Assembly (NCBI RefSeq): GCF_027943255.1
Contig: NC_072893.1
Coordinates: 133,857,784-133,921,783, forward strand
DNA from: Anastrepha obliqua
Taxonomy: Eukaryota; Arthropoda; Insecta; Diptera; Tephritidae
Length of the DNA: 64,000 bases
Reading direction: 5' to 3'
Below the pieces are notes generated by a model. It made no database searches and was not told the origin of the DNA. It saw only the letters and a list, made by a program, of their open reading frames with translations. How positions within the stretch are numbered: position 1 is the stretch's first letter; each line of letters starts with the position of its first letter. The translations under genes and the position numbers were made by a program. Positions 46,978 to 61,039 of the stretch are shown here, piece by piece.

Positions 46978-49900
46978 AATAGCAACAACTCACGTAAAAA
47001 CTGACAGCAATAGAAAATATAGGCAATCCTACGTCAGAAATCTTGCCGAATTCGTTGCTTAAGTCGTCCATGCAACGCCTAATGAGTTGGGTAATGTTGT
47101 TGCTGCAATTAAATTTAAATAAAAAGGTACAATTCGTGTAGTTTATGTGAGTAGAAGACACAACAAACTCGTACAGGCGGAGTCCTTAAACAGGATCAAT
47201 CACAAAATGTACATAACAAACAGTTACTTTCGCACATGGTGGAGTTGAACATGTGACAGATTTTCACAAGCATATCTGCTTAATTAGCCGGATAAAAGCC
47301 GACTTAACAAACAGTGTCGCTCCGTCCATCACGTTCCCGCAATCAAGAATGAGGAAGTTAGAAAGTGAGCAGCTGAGGTTGAAAGCGTTTGAAGCCAATT
47401 TATGTAGTTGAGCTTTCATTCTTGTTCGCGGTGCATTGGTATCATCGACATGATTGCCTTACAAACTCATTAATCTCCTACTGCAGTTTATTCACTCGTA
47501 CCCGCGTCGTGAACACTGAATGCGCTTTCCGGACGTTTCTACGTGGCTATTTTAACCAATGCATGGCTTATATGAAGGGACGAACGGGACACCGCACGAA
47601 AAGAAACTGTGGCATTTCGAAAAAAATTAATGGCATTCCGAAGTGACCTCCGCCATACAATGCGCCGATGGCTTGGTTTAACCGCGAGGGACAATCGGAA
47701 GCAAAGACATCAGCGTGAACACATTGTAAAAGGGGCATCATTTACTTCTGATTAGAGGTGTAACAATAGTCCACAGTCCGATCTATACACTTCTAATTGA
47801 TTTACCCAAAGTTCGGCTGCGCTACTATGATAGATTTCTCAGACTTTGGTTAATGGCCAACCGACACGTCATGACAGCACCTCACGGAACTGTTGGCGCA
47901 AATATTTTGATTCGAGGGCGCCTTTTTATTGTGCGTTAGTTTTAAATGACCATTGGTTACAATGCCCGCTTTAAAACAATACCCACGGTTCTCCGCTGGT
48001 TATGTCACTTTCTGCATAGCAATTCATCCGTGACAGGCCGACCATATATGGACATGTGTATATACATTTATTTTTATGTAGATGACCCTTGTCAAGCATA
48101 ATGAAAACAGCGTGGACAGGAAACAAGCAAAGCAGTCAGGGCAGTTAATGTAACGTGGGCGCTTTCCCACAATCGGGAAATGAAAACTTGCTTGTGGAAA
48201 CTCATCCGAGATAGAAGACATGTTTGTTTACAACTTGAAAATGAAGTCAAATAAACAACAAAAAGTTTATAGTCAACTGAGCAAACTAAGACAAATCATT
48301 ATATCTGGAATCGAATGTAAGCAAAGAGTTATGAAATTAAGTAAAGTAAATTACATACAAATGTATGTGTGGACGTATGATAAAAATAAGAATTACCCCA
48401 AAATATAGTTTGTAAACTTTACCTACAATAATTAGCCTATTAATGTTTCAACAAAACATAACGCAAAATAGAAAACTATTTCATTGCCATAGTAACTCTG
48501 ACTTCAACTTTGGGAACAAAAACTTCACAGTTCACATCCTTACTCATTTTCCTAAAGAAGTTTAATATTGATTTCCAAAAGATAGGAGATATGCAGGATG
48601 CTTCTAGTTGTAATTTCTCATTTGCACACAAGGAGCAAAATTTTTTTTTTGTAGAACAATCATTTCACTATATTCACTGACCGATTTAAATTTTTTTTAT
48701 TGAATAACCCATTTGCATGCTACGGAAATATATTTAAAATAATTTATGCATTATATACGGCTTCAAGGTACATCTTGCTTTTATTTTTGAAACTACGTAG
48801 AACGAATAAAAACAAACCCCATCTCTAGACAAAATTTGAAGAGCAGCTACCTATGTAAACGTCCCTTTACGAAAATTATTGGAAATTTCCAAATTTAGAT
48901 TTTAGTTTATCGTTTTTTCGGTTATGAGTTTACTCAATATATACAAATACAAGAATAAAAATAAATTGTTGAACTAGAACGCTGTGGACTCATATTGTAA
49001 ATAGAGAATCTGATAATTTTCATGTTCTGCAAACGGTACGATTTGAATTCAGTGAAGTTTACATATAAAACCTGTTTCGGGGATTTCTTAACAAAAAGTC
49101 AAACATTTCGCACTAAACCGTTGGATATGGCGTTGATGATGTATTTCTAGCAGTTTCCACTTGGAATATTTATTCATTTCGGTGCAAACAAATTACTTAT
49201 AACAACAACAAGTACTACATATGGTATATATAGTGTAAGTGTTATGTAACAAATACATTCGTTAAAAAAGTACGCATATAATTTCCCTCACTCAGTTTAA
49301 AACGCAAGGCAATCAGGTAAGGATATGAAGTTGTTATATGTATTTGTGTACGAGCATCAACTTTAGTCTTAATTCACATTTTTCCATTACTTGAAAGACT
49401 TAACCATTCAACGCGCGGTAAGTTTAATGTTTTTTATTCAACACTCGCGACATTTCTTTTAAATAATTTTTATTTTTAAATTGTCCTTTGATGTCTATTT
49501 ATTTTATAACTTTTTAATGAAGTCTTTTAAGTAAATTTAACGGCAATTCTACACACTTATGTATGTTTGTATAAGTATATGCATATTTGTATGTACCTCA
49601 CCACGAAGATGTTCACTCCATAGGGGTTAATCAAATGATAATCGATAATCAATTTGGGACTTTTGTCCAAACAGCGTGGATGCTGTTTCGGTATCTATGC
49701 ACAAGCACGAGTGCACACTAATGTAGCTATTGTTTGTCACCCGCATCAGTGACGGCAGAGCGTGCGTACGAGCTGGGTGCTCGATTCATTATTTGTAGCT
49801 ATGTTTTAATGATATTGGCACTTAAGTCAATTAAGGCACAAAATGAGGAGAGAACACGTGCAACATAAATATTATTAGCACACAATCGCCCTGTGGTGGC

Positions 49901-52900
49901 TGCAGTCAAATCGACGCATATACCAACAGATTAACGAACAAGTTTGCCTAATTTCATGCATTCACTACATGAATTTCCAAAGGTTTGCATACTATTGCAT
50001 TTGAGTTGGTATACGAACAAAAAGGACATTCTGCAAAGTTACGTTGGCCAATAGCACGCGCTTCCTTACGTGCTGCTCAATGCGAACAAAAAGGAAACAA
50101 CTACGAAGATGAGCAAAATGAAGGAAAACATTTCCAGTCTCAGCTTTTTATGGTCTTAAACTCGCAATCACACACATACACACATATAATATGTAACGCC
50201 GAAAGAGCAGAGTCGAATAATTTAATACATTATTTCATTTCGAATTTTTAGCCATACAAAACATCTGCCCTTTCAGGTTATACTTACCCATACTGTGATT
50301 AGGCGAGTGTGCGCGCCATTTATACATATACTTATATACATATGTATGTACATATATACTTATATACTTACGCATGCTATTGCGGCATGCGCCAAACAAT
50401 GAATTTCAAGCAGTTAGAGCTACATATGTGCCACACAGATCAGCGTACGCCTGCGCTTAGTACGAGTCGATGTTGATCGGACGAATGTGTTCCTTTGTTA
50501 GTGCACCTGTAGTGGCGCAACTCGTGTCTTCAGGTGTTCACACTCACAATTGATTGTTAGTTCAAAACATTCGTATTTATACGTGCATATGTATGTGTGT
50601 AGTTTGGTCATGTGTTTAAGCATGTCTTCCCCTATTGATTTCTTATCAAAGCGCTAACCGGCAATGTCCGGCAGGATGACGGCACATCAGGACCTACCGT
50701 TCTTTGGTATTTCACTGCAGGCTGACAGTCTCGACCGACGCAATAATAGGCAGCAGGTGATGTGCAAGAAATTCGAAAGTCATTCAACGGAATCTATTAA
50801 TTGACTGGCAACTTAAGCTGAAGATGTGTGTGTATGCAAGGCTGTGTGACCGTTTTCGGATTATGTTAATGACTTAAGGTAAGGCATTTTTAGCATCAGA
50901 AACTGTCATACTCGCTTGTATGAAAGTACTGCATTTCGTTATTCTACCTCTACTTCGCAAATACCTCAAAATGCAAAAAAAAAATTAGCAAATAGCTACT
51001 GCAAATAGAGTACACAGTTTTACTTTGCCGTTGTCCATACTTCCATGTGCATCTCCCAAACTGGTTCCCTCATATACACATACACACTTATAAACATACT
51101 ATATACAAAAAAATATTCCCAAAAATTGACGAAAGTTATTTAGCCGGCTATTTTGTGTTTCCCTCCGCCTTATTCTCCATTTTCTACAGCACGTCACAAA
51201 ATTGAATGAAAATTGCGTCGGCAGTAGCAACGAAGCATGAAACTTGAATGTTTATAAATTTCACCCAGTTGAACCGTGCAAGGCATATGCATGAACCGAA
51301 GCAAAGGATTTGCCGTGGGTACCATATGACGCAGCCAGTTTGCACTGAAGAATAGACACTTCAGCATGTGTCGTGTCTGTTTACAGGAATTTGGAAACGT
51401 TTAGTTTGCTATTTGGCCATTTCGAATTGAAACCGGGACAAAACAGCTCTGGACACACTTGAATTGCTAAAGGCTAGGTAGCAGTACTAAGTGGAAAGGT
51501 TCATTTTTTGTTCAAGCGATTATGTTAAAGCGATTTAGAGTACGCTTCTGACACTTTCTCATCCATGCACAGTTTTTGGCTATTCTAATTCTTCTACTTA
51601 TAATATTTCATTGTAGAGCAAATCGTCTAACTTGTGGTATTGAAATGTGTAGTTCAGTTTAATACAAATACATACATAGGTATAATGTTATGCATTCACC
51701 TACATATACATATTTACCTACGTGCGCATGCGGATATGTACAAAGCAAAGCAAAGCAAAGCGTCATAATTTTAGCAGTCAGTAGTGAAAGTCGCTTGCGG
51801 CCGAGTTGCATAGCTAACAGATGTGCGGTGCTATATGACTTCTCGTGTGACAACACATTTCATCATTAAGCAATCACCAACATCCGGTCAAGCGACTTCA
51901 AACCGGCCGCTGAGATCCTATCGGCTGTATGTTAATGTGTCGAACGCGTGCCCAGTGACCACCACCACAGGGCGGCTGTAGGCTGCATCTCTGTCTAATG
52001 TTCGATGCCACCAGCTGCGTCGGGTGGTCTCGATCCTTTTGTTTTGGTATTTAACAGTTAAATTGATGTTTTTTAAAACAACTGGTAAAATATTTGTGGT
52101 CCTGTGGTCCAACATGTGTTTAAATTTTGTGGTTTACTGTTTGTTCGTGCCCGCACACCGCCCACTGATTGTGGTGACAGATAAGAATGTGTCCGTACAA
52201 ATTTGCACGAATGCTTATGTGTATGTGTATATGACGCTAAAGTCAACCCGATTGTGTGACAGATTATGTAAGTCGCTTTCAACGGTGATGCCAACCAACG
52301 CATACACAATGGCCACTAATGTACATACGCACGCACCAATACACATACAGAGCGTATATATTAAATTAAAAAAAACATCAAAATTAAATATTTGAATTTT
52401 CCGAGGTAAAGTAATAAAACCTGCACAGCTCGTAGCTCAATTTTTTTTTTTTTTTTGATGAGCAATGAATGTAAAACAAGCATTTTTGTGGCCCATATGA
52501 CCACCATGCCACAGCGAACATTACCAAAATAGGCCGTTGTAATCGCATTAAAGAGATGCGATCTCGCGGTTACACGGACGTACCTATAATTAATGATTTC
52601 GATATTTGTGGTTGAATTGTAGTCCCCTCAAATGTGAACACTGCATAATTGAAATTTCGGAACATAACTGTAAACGCTTAAATGTAAAATTGAAAAAGAA
52701 AAAATATCGCTAGTATTAAACAAATTTTAAAGATAAATGAAGACACTCACCAACAAACACTCGTCCAATCAAACAAGCGAAAGAAGTAACACAATTTTTT
52801 TTATACTTAAATAGCAACGTGTTCGCTGCCAGAAAATAAATTGGCCTGAAATCAATGGTAGCCTAATTTTCAAAATTCACGCCATACTCACTACCTACCG

Positions 52901-55461
52901 CTCCATAATAGGAAAAAAGCAGCTGTCATATAAACTCGCTGCGATTCGATTAACGCGGGGCGATGTGTGAAATACTGAAGCTGCGCCTCCATTAATAGCG
53001 ATTCCCACCATTGCCTTTTCTCTTCCTCTCCATAACCTAGAAAAATATTCACATACTCATACAGACGTACAGACATATGCACACTCACAGAAAGGTATTC
53101 TGTGTACTTTTGTAATAACAAGCCAAAATATTGGCAGACGGCAAAACAAAAAGTAATGATCATAGATTCTAAAACTGAGAGACAGCCTCGTACATTGTAT
53201 TTGTTGTAAATCATCCGATCATCATATGCACCATTCAGAAATGTATATCTGTACATATTTGTATTTAAAAATTAATATATTAGCTCAATGCGCTATCAAA
53301 AATAAATCCGTAGAAATTTCGAAAAGAAAATATTTAGTACTTTTGATTCCATACGAGAATAAGTGTAACTCGTATACTCAGATACCTAAGCTCTTTAGAT
53401 TCTTAGGCCAGTAATGTTTAAAACGAAAGAGCAATTCTTACGGAACCCAATCAATCCCAGGAAAGATTTAAAATTGATAAAAATAATTTAAGTATTTAAG
53501 AAAACCCACCAAAATTTTAACTAACCTCTATATTCTCGGTTTTTGAAAGCTAAAGTTCAAATAAGCGAATGCCGAAATTTTTGAAACTTAAGAAAACAGT
53601 TATTTTGTTGAATTGTCGTATGGCTGCAGCAGGTAATAACGTTCTGTCTACCGCTTCACGCCACCCAACCGAGGAGTTGAAAGTCCATACATACTCATCC
53701 GTACAAATAAATGTAATGAGAATCGCCAGAGTTTGTGCTAAAGTGGTTAATCCGCCATAAATAATAATGATGTAACAGTTATTCTAAAAAAATGAATTCA
53801 TAGGAGGCAGCTTAACCACATTAACGCAGCTTAACTTTATAAATTAAAAGTGAAACAAGCTACTACTTACAAATTCATGCATACATACATATGCAATGCA
53901 TATGCATATTATGCATGTATGTGCATAAACCGCTAACCAAACTAAATGCACGGTGCGCTGGCTGGCAACTGCCGGCATCTTCCAACTTCTAAAGTGACCG
54001 CACTTTAATAATACCTCGCGCATGTGCAACGGCCGTCATGAAATGGGCTGAAATTGCTATTGATGGTTAATGTCCACTCAGGACGTTGAGGACAACTCAG
54101 ACGGGTGTTTTATTTATTTAGGACGATGTGGTGACCTCTAATTGCATGCTGTTGTTGTTTACTTAAGTCCTGAATGAGGAGGATGATGCTGATGTTGATG
54201 GCGCTGCCAAGGCTGAATGATAATAAAGCGGATAATCACCGATGCTTTGCGAATGTTTAGTTTACGAGTGCTAGGCTTTGACAAAACAATTAAAAGCCCC
54301 GCTAGCGAGAAGCGTTGAAAATTCAAATGTCACACGAATATTAAAAAATTAATCGAATGCATCAATGGCAAGCCTTGAAGCCGAATATCTTTATACACTC
54401 ACTCATCCATACTCATGCGGAGTATGTATACTCGTACATATTGATATGTGGGCATACAATTGAGCCACTTGAGTTGATGCCACAAAATATGATGTTGGAA
54501 TTTTTATTGTTGTAATTTATGTTTATTTGAAAAATTCCAGCATCATGTAAATGTCCGGGCTGGGGTTGAATATCGCTAAATTATTTCACAAATGATCAGA
54601 TACACTTCATATTTGTATATGCTAATGTAAATATGTACAGAAAAAGGTTGAGAGTAATAGTGAGAAAAGAAATTTAAGTATGCTAGAATAAATTCATTCA
54701 AATTTTGATCTTTGCAATTTTAATAATTTCAGTCTTTTAGGCGTCTTACATACAGATGCGCGATTTTTTTCGTATTCGCTTGATGGCAAAAAGGGCTCAG
54801 TATTCGTCAAAATAAAAAATAAGAACCTTGTTACAAAATACAAAGCAGAGGAGTGCCCGGGACACTCACTATTGCTCACTCACATTGAAAAGTGTCATGG
54901 ACCGACACTTTCCAAACGCTTACGCGCATAGAAGAGGTTACAAGGGAGTCACAATTTCGTATGCAACAAGGGGCGTATCAAGGTATTGGAAATGTTGCAT
55001 GTTGCAGTCTGATACTTGAGCGATAGTAATAAGCAAAACGATGTCAAGTGTGTATGTATGTACTTGTTTCGTAAGTGAGCATTGATATTTGCGCTGAATA
55101 TAATTAAGAGTTTTCGCTGAGAAGGAAAATTTAAAATTGAAATGTTAACAAGGGGAAAAGCTTTTTGCGGTATTGAAAAACAGGGGTAACGGCATTGATT
55201 CAGTGATGCATTGATCTTTAACTGCTGTTTTTGGCCCACAAGCAAATCTAGTCTAACCAACAGGATTAAATTTACGCTAAAGCAACTTGTTTCTTTAGCA
55301 AGTTATTAAATTAATGGCCAAAAATATACTGGAAATAATGCTATCTAGGCGTTTTGGCCTCATCAAATGCCTCATACTGGCAATTCTACTACATAGCAAA
55401 AACGCTTGTTTGTTGTGAATGTCGGATGAGCGATCTTCGGAACGCTCGAGAAAAATTTCCT
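46978..55461. other. gene-poor intergenic DNA
   Basis: About 8.5 kb without a supported gene. It contains AT-rich sequence, CATACATA/ATGTATGT runs (for example 50330-50365 and 53880-53920), a four-unit AAAGC repeat near 51742, a poly-T run at 52441-52456, and one short open frame of possible interest at 50664-50804. Confidence 0.5.
50664..50804 (+). other. short open frame or possible first exon
   Basis: MSGRMTAHQDLPFFGISLQA... runs 46 codons, less AT-rich than its flanks, and contains a potential donor (CAGCAG|GTGATG). No partner exon was identified. Listed because its composition differs from the neighbouring DNA. Confidence 0.2.
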
Positions 55462-56206
55462 TTAAGGGGTAACACCACTGTAGAAATTTCAAAAAATTGA
55501 TTTTTTTTTTATAAGCTTAAAAAATTCTTTGAACCTTTTAAAATACAGAACAAAAAGTTTTATACGTTACCGAAGTTTATTTCATAAATATTTTAAGCTT
55601 TTAACCAAGCGTTAGTGACTGCTACCTAACGATTTCTCCAAATTTCCAAACTTTAAACGCGTTTTTCTCAAAACACGTTTTCTGAAATTGGCACGCAGCA
55701 TAACTCAAACAATTTTAAATATTTTTAATCAGGTTTTTCACTACGTCTGTATAATAACCCTCTTAAGAGAAGAGCGTAGGGGATTTTCGATAGATTAATT
55801 TAAACGATTGTTATAATTATTTAAGTGCCGTTTTTTTAGTCCAAAATAGAGTTTTTTTCTTCAAATGCTTGCTAATTCCACAAAAATAAATATTTTTTAA
55901 ATCCCCTACGTGTTTCTCTAGCTATTCTTATCTAGATTAAGAAAAAACAAATTTCCTTGTTCCAGATTAAAATTTGCACCCTCTGTGCTGCGTGCCGCGG
56001 AGCTCCTTCAAGAGAAACCACATTACAAAAATGTCTCCAATACCGCCATTTTATAAAAATTTTCGATCAAACTTTGTAGTTTTGTATTTTAGTATATAAG
56101 TAATAACTTCCCAAATCAGAGTGATTGTTTTCCCTTTCTTTCTATACAAAAAAATTCTTTAAAAATCGTGTTTATTTTACGCGTGTAGAGTGGTGTTACC
56201 CCTTAA
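55462..56206. mobile_element. piggyBac-like MITE 1 (737 bp) with TTAA target duplication
   Basis: TTAA at 55462-55465 and 56203-56206 flank an element whose ends are GGGGTAACACCACT and its inverted complement AGTGGTGTTACCCC. TTAA duplications with short inverted repeats are the hallmark of the piggyBac superfamily. There is no transposase frame, so it would have moved in trans. Confidence 0.85.
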
Positions 56207-56382
56207 GAGGATTTGATCATTTGCGCATTAACGCTACCGAATGGGGCAGTTGGTGGAATGATAAGCTTGGAGAGCAAGCAGATTCGCAAGTTAGTCCAAA
56301 CCCAAGAATGATTGAATACAATATTGTAAATGAGAGCGGAATAGCGGAAAGAGGTGGGCGCCACCTTTATATTCTGTACAAC

Positions 56383-57830
56383 TTAAGGGGACAGATACCT
56401 GTAAACGGCCATATTTTCCCTGATTTTCATTAAAATTATTTAAAATGAAGAAGTCAATATATTTTTTCAAAATTAGCTTACCGTTTTTTTACATTAAAAT
56501 AACTTCTATATACTTTTAGCAATTTAATTGTTTCTTAGGTATGTTGTTAATCTAAGTTTTCTACACTGTTCAATATTAAATATTGTAAATTTGTATTTTA
56601 GTTCTGAAATTTATATCTAAAATGTCTGTTCTGAATTTTGTTAGACATTAAATAAATAAAGAAATAAATAAATATATATATTTTTTTTTTATTTTAAGCA
56701 TTTAAAATGGCGGATGTACACTCAATTCTTCCAGGAAGGTCGCATCGGGGTTTCTCAATCGGCGGGCATTGTAGCATCGGCGTCAGTGACCTGAATAGAA
56801 AAAACCAAAAATTTTTTTTTTTGCTAATGTCATAATTTCCATATGAATTTAAAAAAAAATGAGAAAAAAAATTCGCGGAATAAAATACTTGAAAAAAAAT
56901 GAATTTTGGGGCGAATTTTCCTACTATTTTTAGCTTCGAAAAAATTTTTTTTCGAAAACTTGTAAATTCACATAGAAAGCAATATCATAAAAAAGATGTA
57001 TGCAAAATTTCAGGGAGATCGGTCAATAACTTTTCGAGTTATCGTGTACGCTAATTCGAAAAATATAGTTTTGAATTTGAATTTGAATACATAAAAATTC
57101 GTCTCCCAGCGCTCGAACGCAAAGAATGGAGTCGTCACGGTTGACGATCTATAATATCATATAAGAAATACTATAAAGGTGAATGCCTGTACGTTGTCCG
57201 CGCATCACTACGAAACGACAACACCAAATGACGTAAAAATTTGTATACATTCATATTTTCACCCGATGAAGGTTATAGGCATGTTTTTATGATGGAACTC
57301 CCTTCCCACAGCCCACAGGCCGCGCCACCACTCTTATTCGTCACTAATAATCGTATATTTGCTTAAATTTAATCTAAAAAATCTTAGTTTTTCCTATTTC
57401 CCATTATTTATAGCACACTCTAGACTTCATAATCCGCATAAGCTGTTCAACTATGACCCAAATGCAAAGTTCAAAAACGGTTTGAGATAGAAAATTAATA
57501 AAAATAATTTTGCTTGATATTTTTCTGATTGGTTGTTTTGATTTTATTCAACGAGGCATAGCAACTGATGCCGGGTATTGCAATATTATGGTTATTAATA
57601 AAAAATTATTTTCTATGAAATTATTGTTTGCAATTCTTTTATATACATATCCTAAATCTCTCAAAACTACTACTACGCGAGCGGGGCCGCGGGTTAAAGC
57701 TAGTATCATATAAGAAACACTTAAACTTACGTTCTAAAATTTTTTTGACACATTCTTAAAGGATTATATTAACATTTTATGAAAAAACAAATTTGTTTTT
57801 TCGAAATTTTACAGGTATCTGTCCCCTTAA
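56383..57830. mobile_element. piggyBac-like MITE 2 with TTAA target duplication, carrying a Helitron
   Basis: TTAA at 56383-56386 and 57827-57830. Terminal inverted repeats GGGGACAGATACCTGTAAA are perfect over 19 bases. The interior is 1440 bp without a transposase, of which 57157-57703 is a Helitron insertion, leaving about 0.9 kb. The inverted repeat differs from that of MITE 1, so it belongs to a different family, although the two lie only 176 bp apart. Confidence 0.87.
57157..57703 (+). mobile_element. short Helitron inside the piggyBac-like MITE
   Basis: The 3' end GCGAGCGGGGCCGCGGG...GCTAG followed by T (57704) is diagnostic. The 5' end is placed at the TC of A|TCATATAAGAAATACT, by analogy with the other copies; the AAAGGTGAATGCCTGTACG sequence that follows resembles the subterminal part of Helitron A. 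About 550 bp, non-coding. Confidence 0.65.
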
Positions 57831-59559
57831 CTCAAATCATTTGAATGTATGCAAAGTCTCCAGCTGCGAAGGCGTTTGAAGGATACCCGTTGGAGAAAGC
57901 CTTATGTCTCTAATGGAGTTCAGTTCGTCCCGAAAAATCAACCGGTGCGCTTTTTTGAAGTCAGTACCACCTTGATTTAAACCTCGCTGATTTAAAACCC
58001 AATTAAGGACATCGCGTAGTATCTGCCCTACCTAGGAAGTGGTTTCCGGTCATGTACAGCATTCCAGTGTTAGGTTCTCAGTCTGATTTTACAAATTTGC
58101 TGACGCACGGTTTTAAATCAACATTTAAAGATTTGTGCATATTTCTAAACTGTTCAATTTCTGTTTAAAGTTTACTTAACTTACACATACATGCAAGTAT
58201 ATGCCCACATACTCTCAACTCACAATCAAAGAGCACACACATCCACGAACGAATGGCTCCTCAAATTTCAAGGAAATGTACTCCTATATTCACATTGCAC
58301 GGAATCACACCTTTGATGGCAGCTGACTTGATCGCGCGCGAAGAATGGATAAAACAATGCACACAAACATATTCGATACATGTATAAATGTATATGTATA
58401 TGTGTTCTAGGCGCATGCACACTAAAAAATATTTATGTAAATCTCGAATAGTAACGATGAATTGGCGGATACTCAAAAGGATATCAAAGGATAGGCGAAG
58501 TGTTCGTATGCTAATTTTTGCTTCTTGTCGGCCAGATGACTTGATTTGGAAGGGATTGATTTTATCGACTTTATGGATAAGTCAAAGAAGAGTGGATAGC
58601 AAATATATTTGTTACGAGTATATATATTTTTGTATGTACGAACGAATGCAAAGGGGGTGATGTATGTATGTATATGATGAAGCAGTTACTCCCTTTTCAC
58701 ACACACTTATGTAAATACATACATACATATAAATACCATGTGGACTAGGGACGAAATCCTCAACAGATCAAAAGTAGCCAAATAGCGCAGGACGCTTCAT
58801 TGTAAAGTATGTACATACAGATGTAAATAAGTGCGTAAGTACAGCATATTCTGACGGGTGTATAGAAATTTAAAAAATATCCATCATTGATAACGATTAT
58901 ATCCATGGACTTTTTTTACTCCATTTACATACTTCCTATATATGTATACATACATTCATATTCTATAAGTGAAGGTACATATGTATATGAATACTTGGTA
59001 GGAAAACAATTAAAGCCACAATATCAACATTCGCATTGGCGATGAAGAAAACTGCAGGTACCGTTCACATTTTTGAATGCCTCAATTAGCTGTGCCAGTG
59101 AAGTATGTCAATGTGTTTACCTGTATACATATCATTTGTGTATATACATATATAAATATATTCCAACATGCTATATATGCACATAATGTAGCGGTGTTTC
59201 AGCGGCGAGGCACATCAAGCCATAATAAGACATTGACCTTTAAAAAGCGGCGGGCAAGCGGTGCACGTGCACACTGGCTACAGGTAATTAAGGTTGCTGC
59301 GCTTTGAAACCATCTCATATGCCGATAGCATCTAGCTTTTCTTCCAATAATTTTCATTGTATCAGTAAAAGTATTTATGTATACCCGTATTTTTACAGCA
59401 GCCTTATACTACTATAAAACCTCCATTTTTAAAATGGAATTATTGCACTTTGCGAATTAAAATGTATTTTCTGACAGAATTTGGCCAGGTTCCGTGAAAA
59501 CATTGTTAAGATGTGTGGAGTCATATGTGCTAAGTACCGCATAGCCAACCTCAGTATGA
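57831..59559. other. intergenic
   Basis: No supported gene. Short frames at 58388-58660 and 59077-59307 have no recognisable domain. Dense ATGTAT-type simple sequence lies near 58380-58400 and 58640-58740. Confidence 0.45.
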
Positions 59560-60420
59560 ACTGATGCAACTGAGTTGTATGCGCTGAGAAGGAGAGCAAA
59601 CTATCGAAGGCGGAGGGTCGCCGAGAATTTAGTGGCGAAAAGTTGGAGCTTCCTCGCAGTGAAAAAGCGAGAAAGGCTGCAAGATAAACATTCACTTTGG
59701 AGCACACGTTATCGATGTCATTGCCTTACACCATTATCAAACAATCGCCAGCATAGGAGACCAGTGAGACTCATTCTTATAGTTGGTTGAGCTTCGAGAT
59801 GTACAAGTTGAAAAGCAACGGTGAAAAAACACCACCCTGTAGTACAACTTGCTTTATTCTCCTCTGTTTTGAACTTTGATCTCGAAAGATTACTGACGAA
59901 TGGCGACCACTCAGATAGTTCGCGGACTACCTCTTCAGTCCAGGTGGGAATGCCAACTGTTGAGTATCATCTAGTAGTGTGGAATGGCTGCGGTTGATCT
60001 GCTTGCTAATGGTTGTGAGCGATGTGGTAGTGCTGTTCACTCTGTGGAAACCATACTGATATGGACCTGGGGTCAGATGTTTCATGTAGAGTGAGAATAG
60101 GAGGACCTCAAGAGTCTTCACTACTGGGGAAAGGAGAGTTATCTGACGCCAGAATTAGATTTTGTTTGGCGGGTTTTCCACGTTTCTGTAGTGGGACCAC
60201 TCTCCCTGCTTTCCACTTGTGAAGAATTATGAGAGTAGCCACGGACAATGAATCCAGGTTTTTCAGCATCAGCATATTCAGTTCATCAGGTCGAATGGCA
60301 TTTGTAGCTTTTGATTTTTTGATGACTACCTGAACCCCATCGCTATAGAAAGTGTCGCAATGTTCTGGTGGCACATACTTGGTCCCATCGACCAGAGGAT
60401 GCAAAAACAGTTTTCCAGAA
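59560..60420 (-). pseudogene. Jockey-like non-LTR reverse transcriptase relic
   Basis: Joining minus-strand frames gives KWKAGRVVPLQKRGKP, then KTLEVLLFSLYMKHL, YQYGFHRVNSTTTSL, then LQGGVFSPLLFNLYISKL and VSYAGDC, followed by VNVYLAAFLAF. These follow the order of fly Jockey-clade RTs from fingers through motif B to motif C. The catalytic YADD has become YAGD, and there are several frameshifts and stops (frames 60108-60404 and 59927-60121 are pieces of it). The relic is dead and old. Confidence 0.8.
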
Positions 60421-61039
60421 GTCTTTGCAACACATATTTAAGATAATCGGATTTTTTCAGATAAACCGCGATCAAGACTCTGACAGCGCCATAGTGCAGA
60501 TCCAAACTAGGAGATCATAGAGAGAAATGAAATTGCTGATGAGCTTACCAGGAAGGGGACTAAATTGTTCTAAGAGACCTCCTACCTGGTCATCGGTATT
60601 CTCCTGACTGTTATTAAAGTGGAATTGCACAACTTATTTCTCAAGAAAGCGCAGGACAGATGGAGCTCAATTTCTTCGTGAGCTATTTCGAAAACCCTTT
60701 GGCACCAGTGTAATAGACACAGGACCTACGCACTCATACGAATAGCTTGCCAAAGAAATATAAGAAAGTTTCACAAATTCTTTTGGAAATACCTTAATTC
60801 ATTCAATATTTTAGTAATTCATTGTTCCATAATGAGCAGACCATGAAAATTATGGCATGGCACACCGATAAGAGGATTGCACACTAGAATACTAGCGGCA
60901 AATAACCTTATCAGGAAATCAGTTTAAAAAAACCACCTCCTACCACGCCTTCATTTCGCACCGGCTTTGTTTGAACGTTACAAATAAATATGAGTATTTA
61001 AGGATTTTGTCCGTGTGGAATTTCTAATTTTATAATAAA
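60421..61039. other. intergenic
   Basis: No gene seen. It may include further decayed upstream sequence of the Jockey-like relic, but no motif is readable. Confidence 0.4.
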
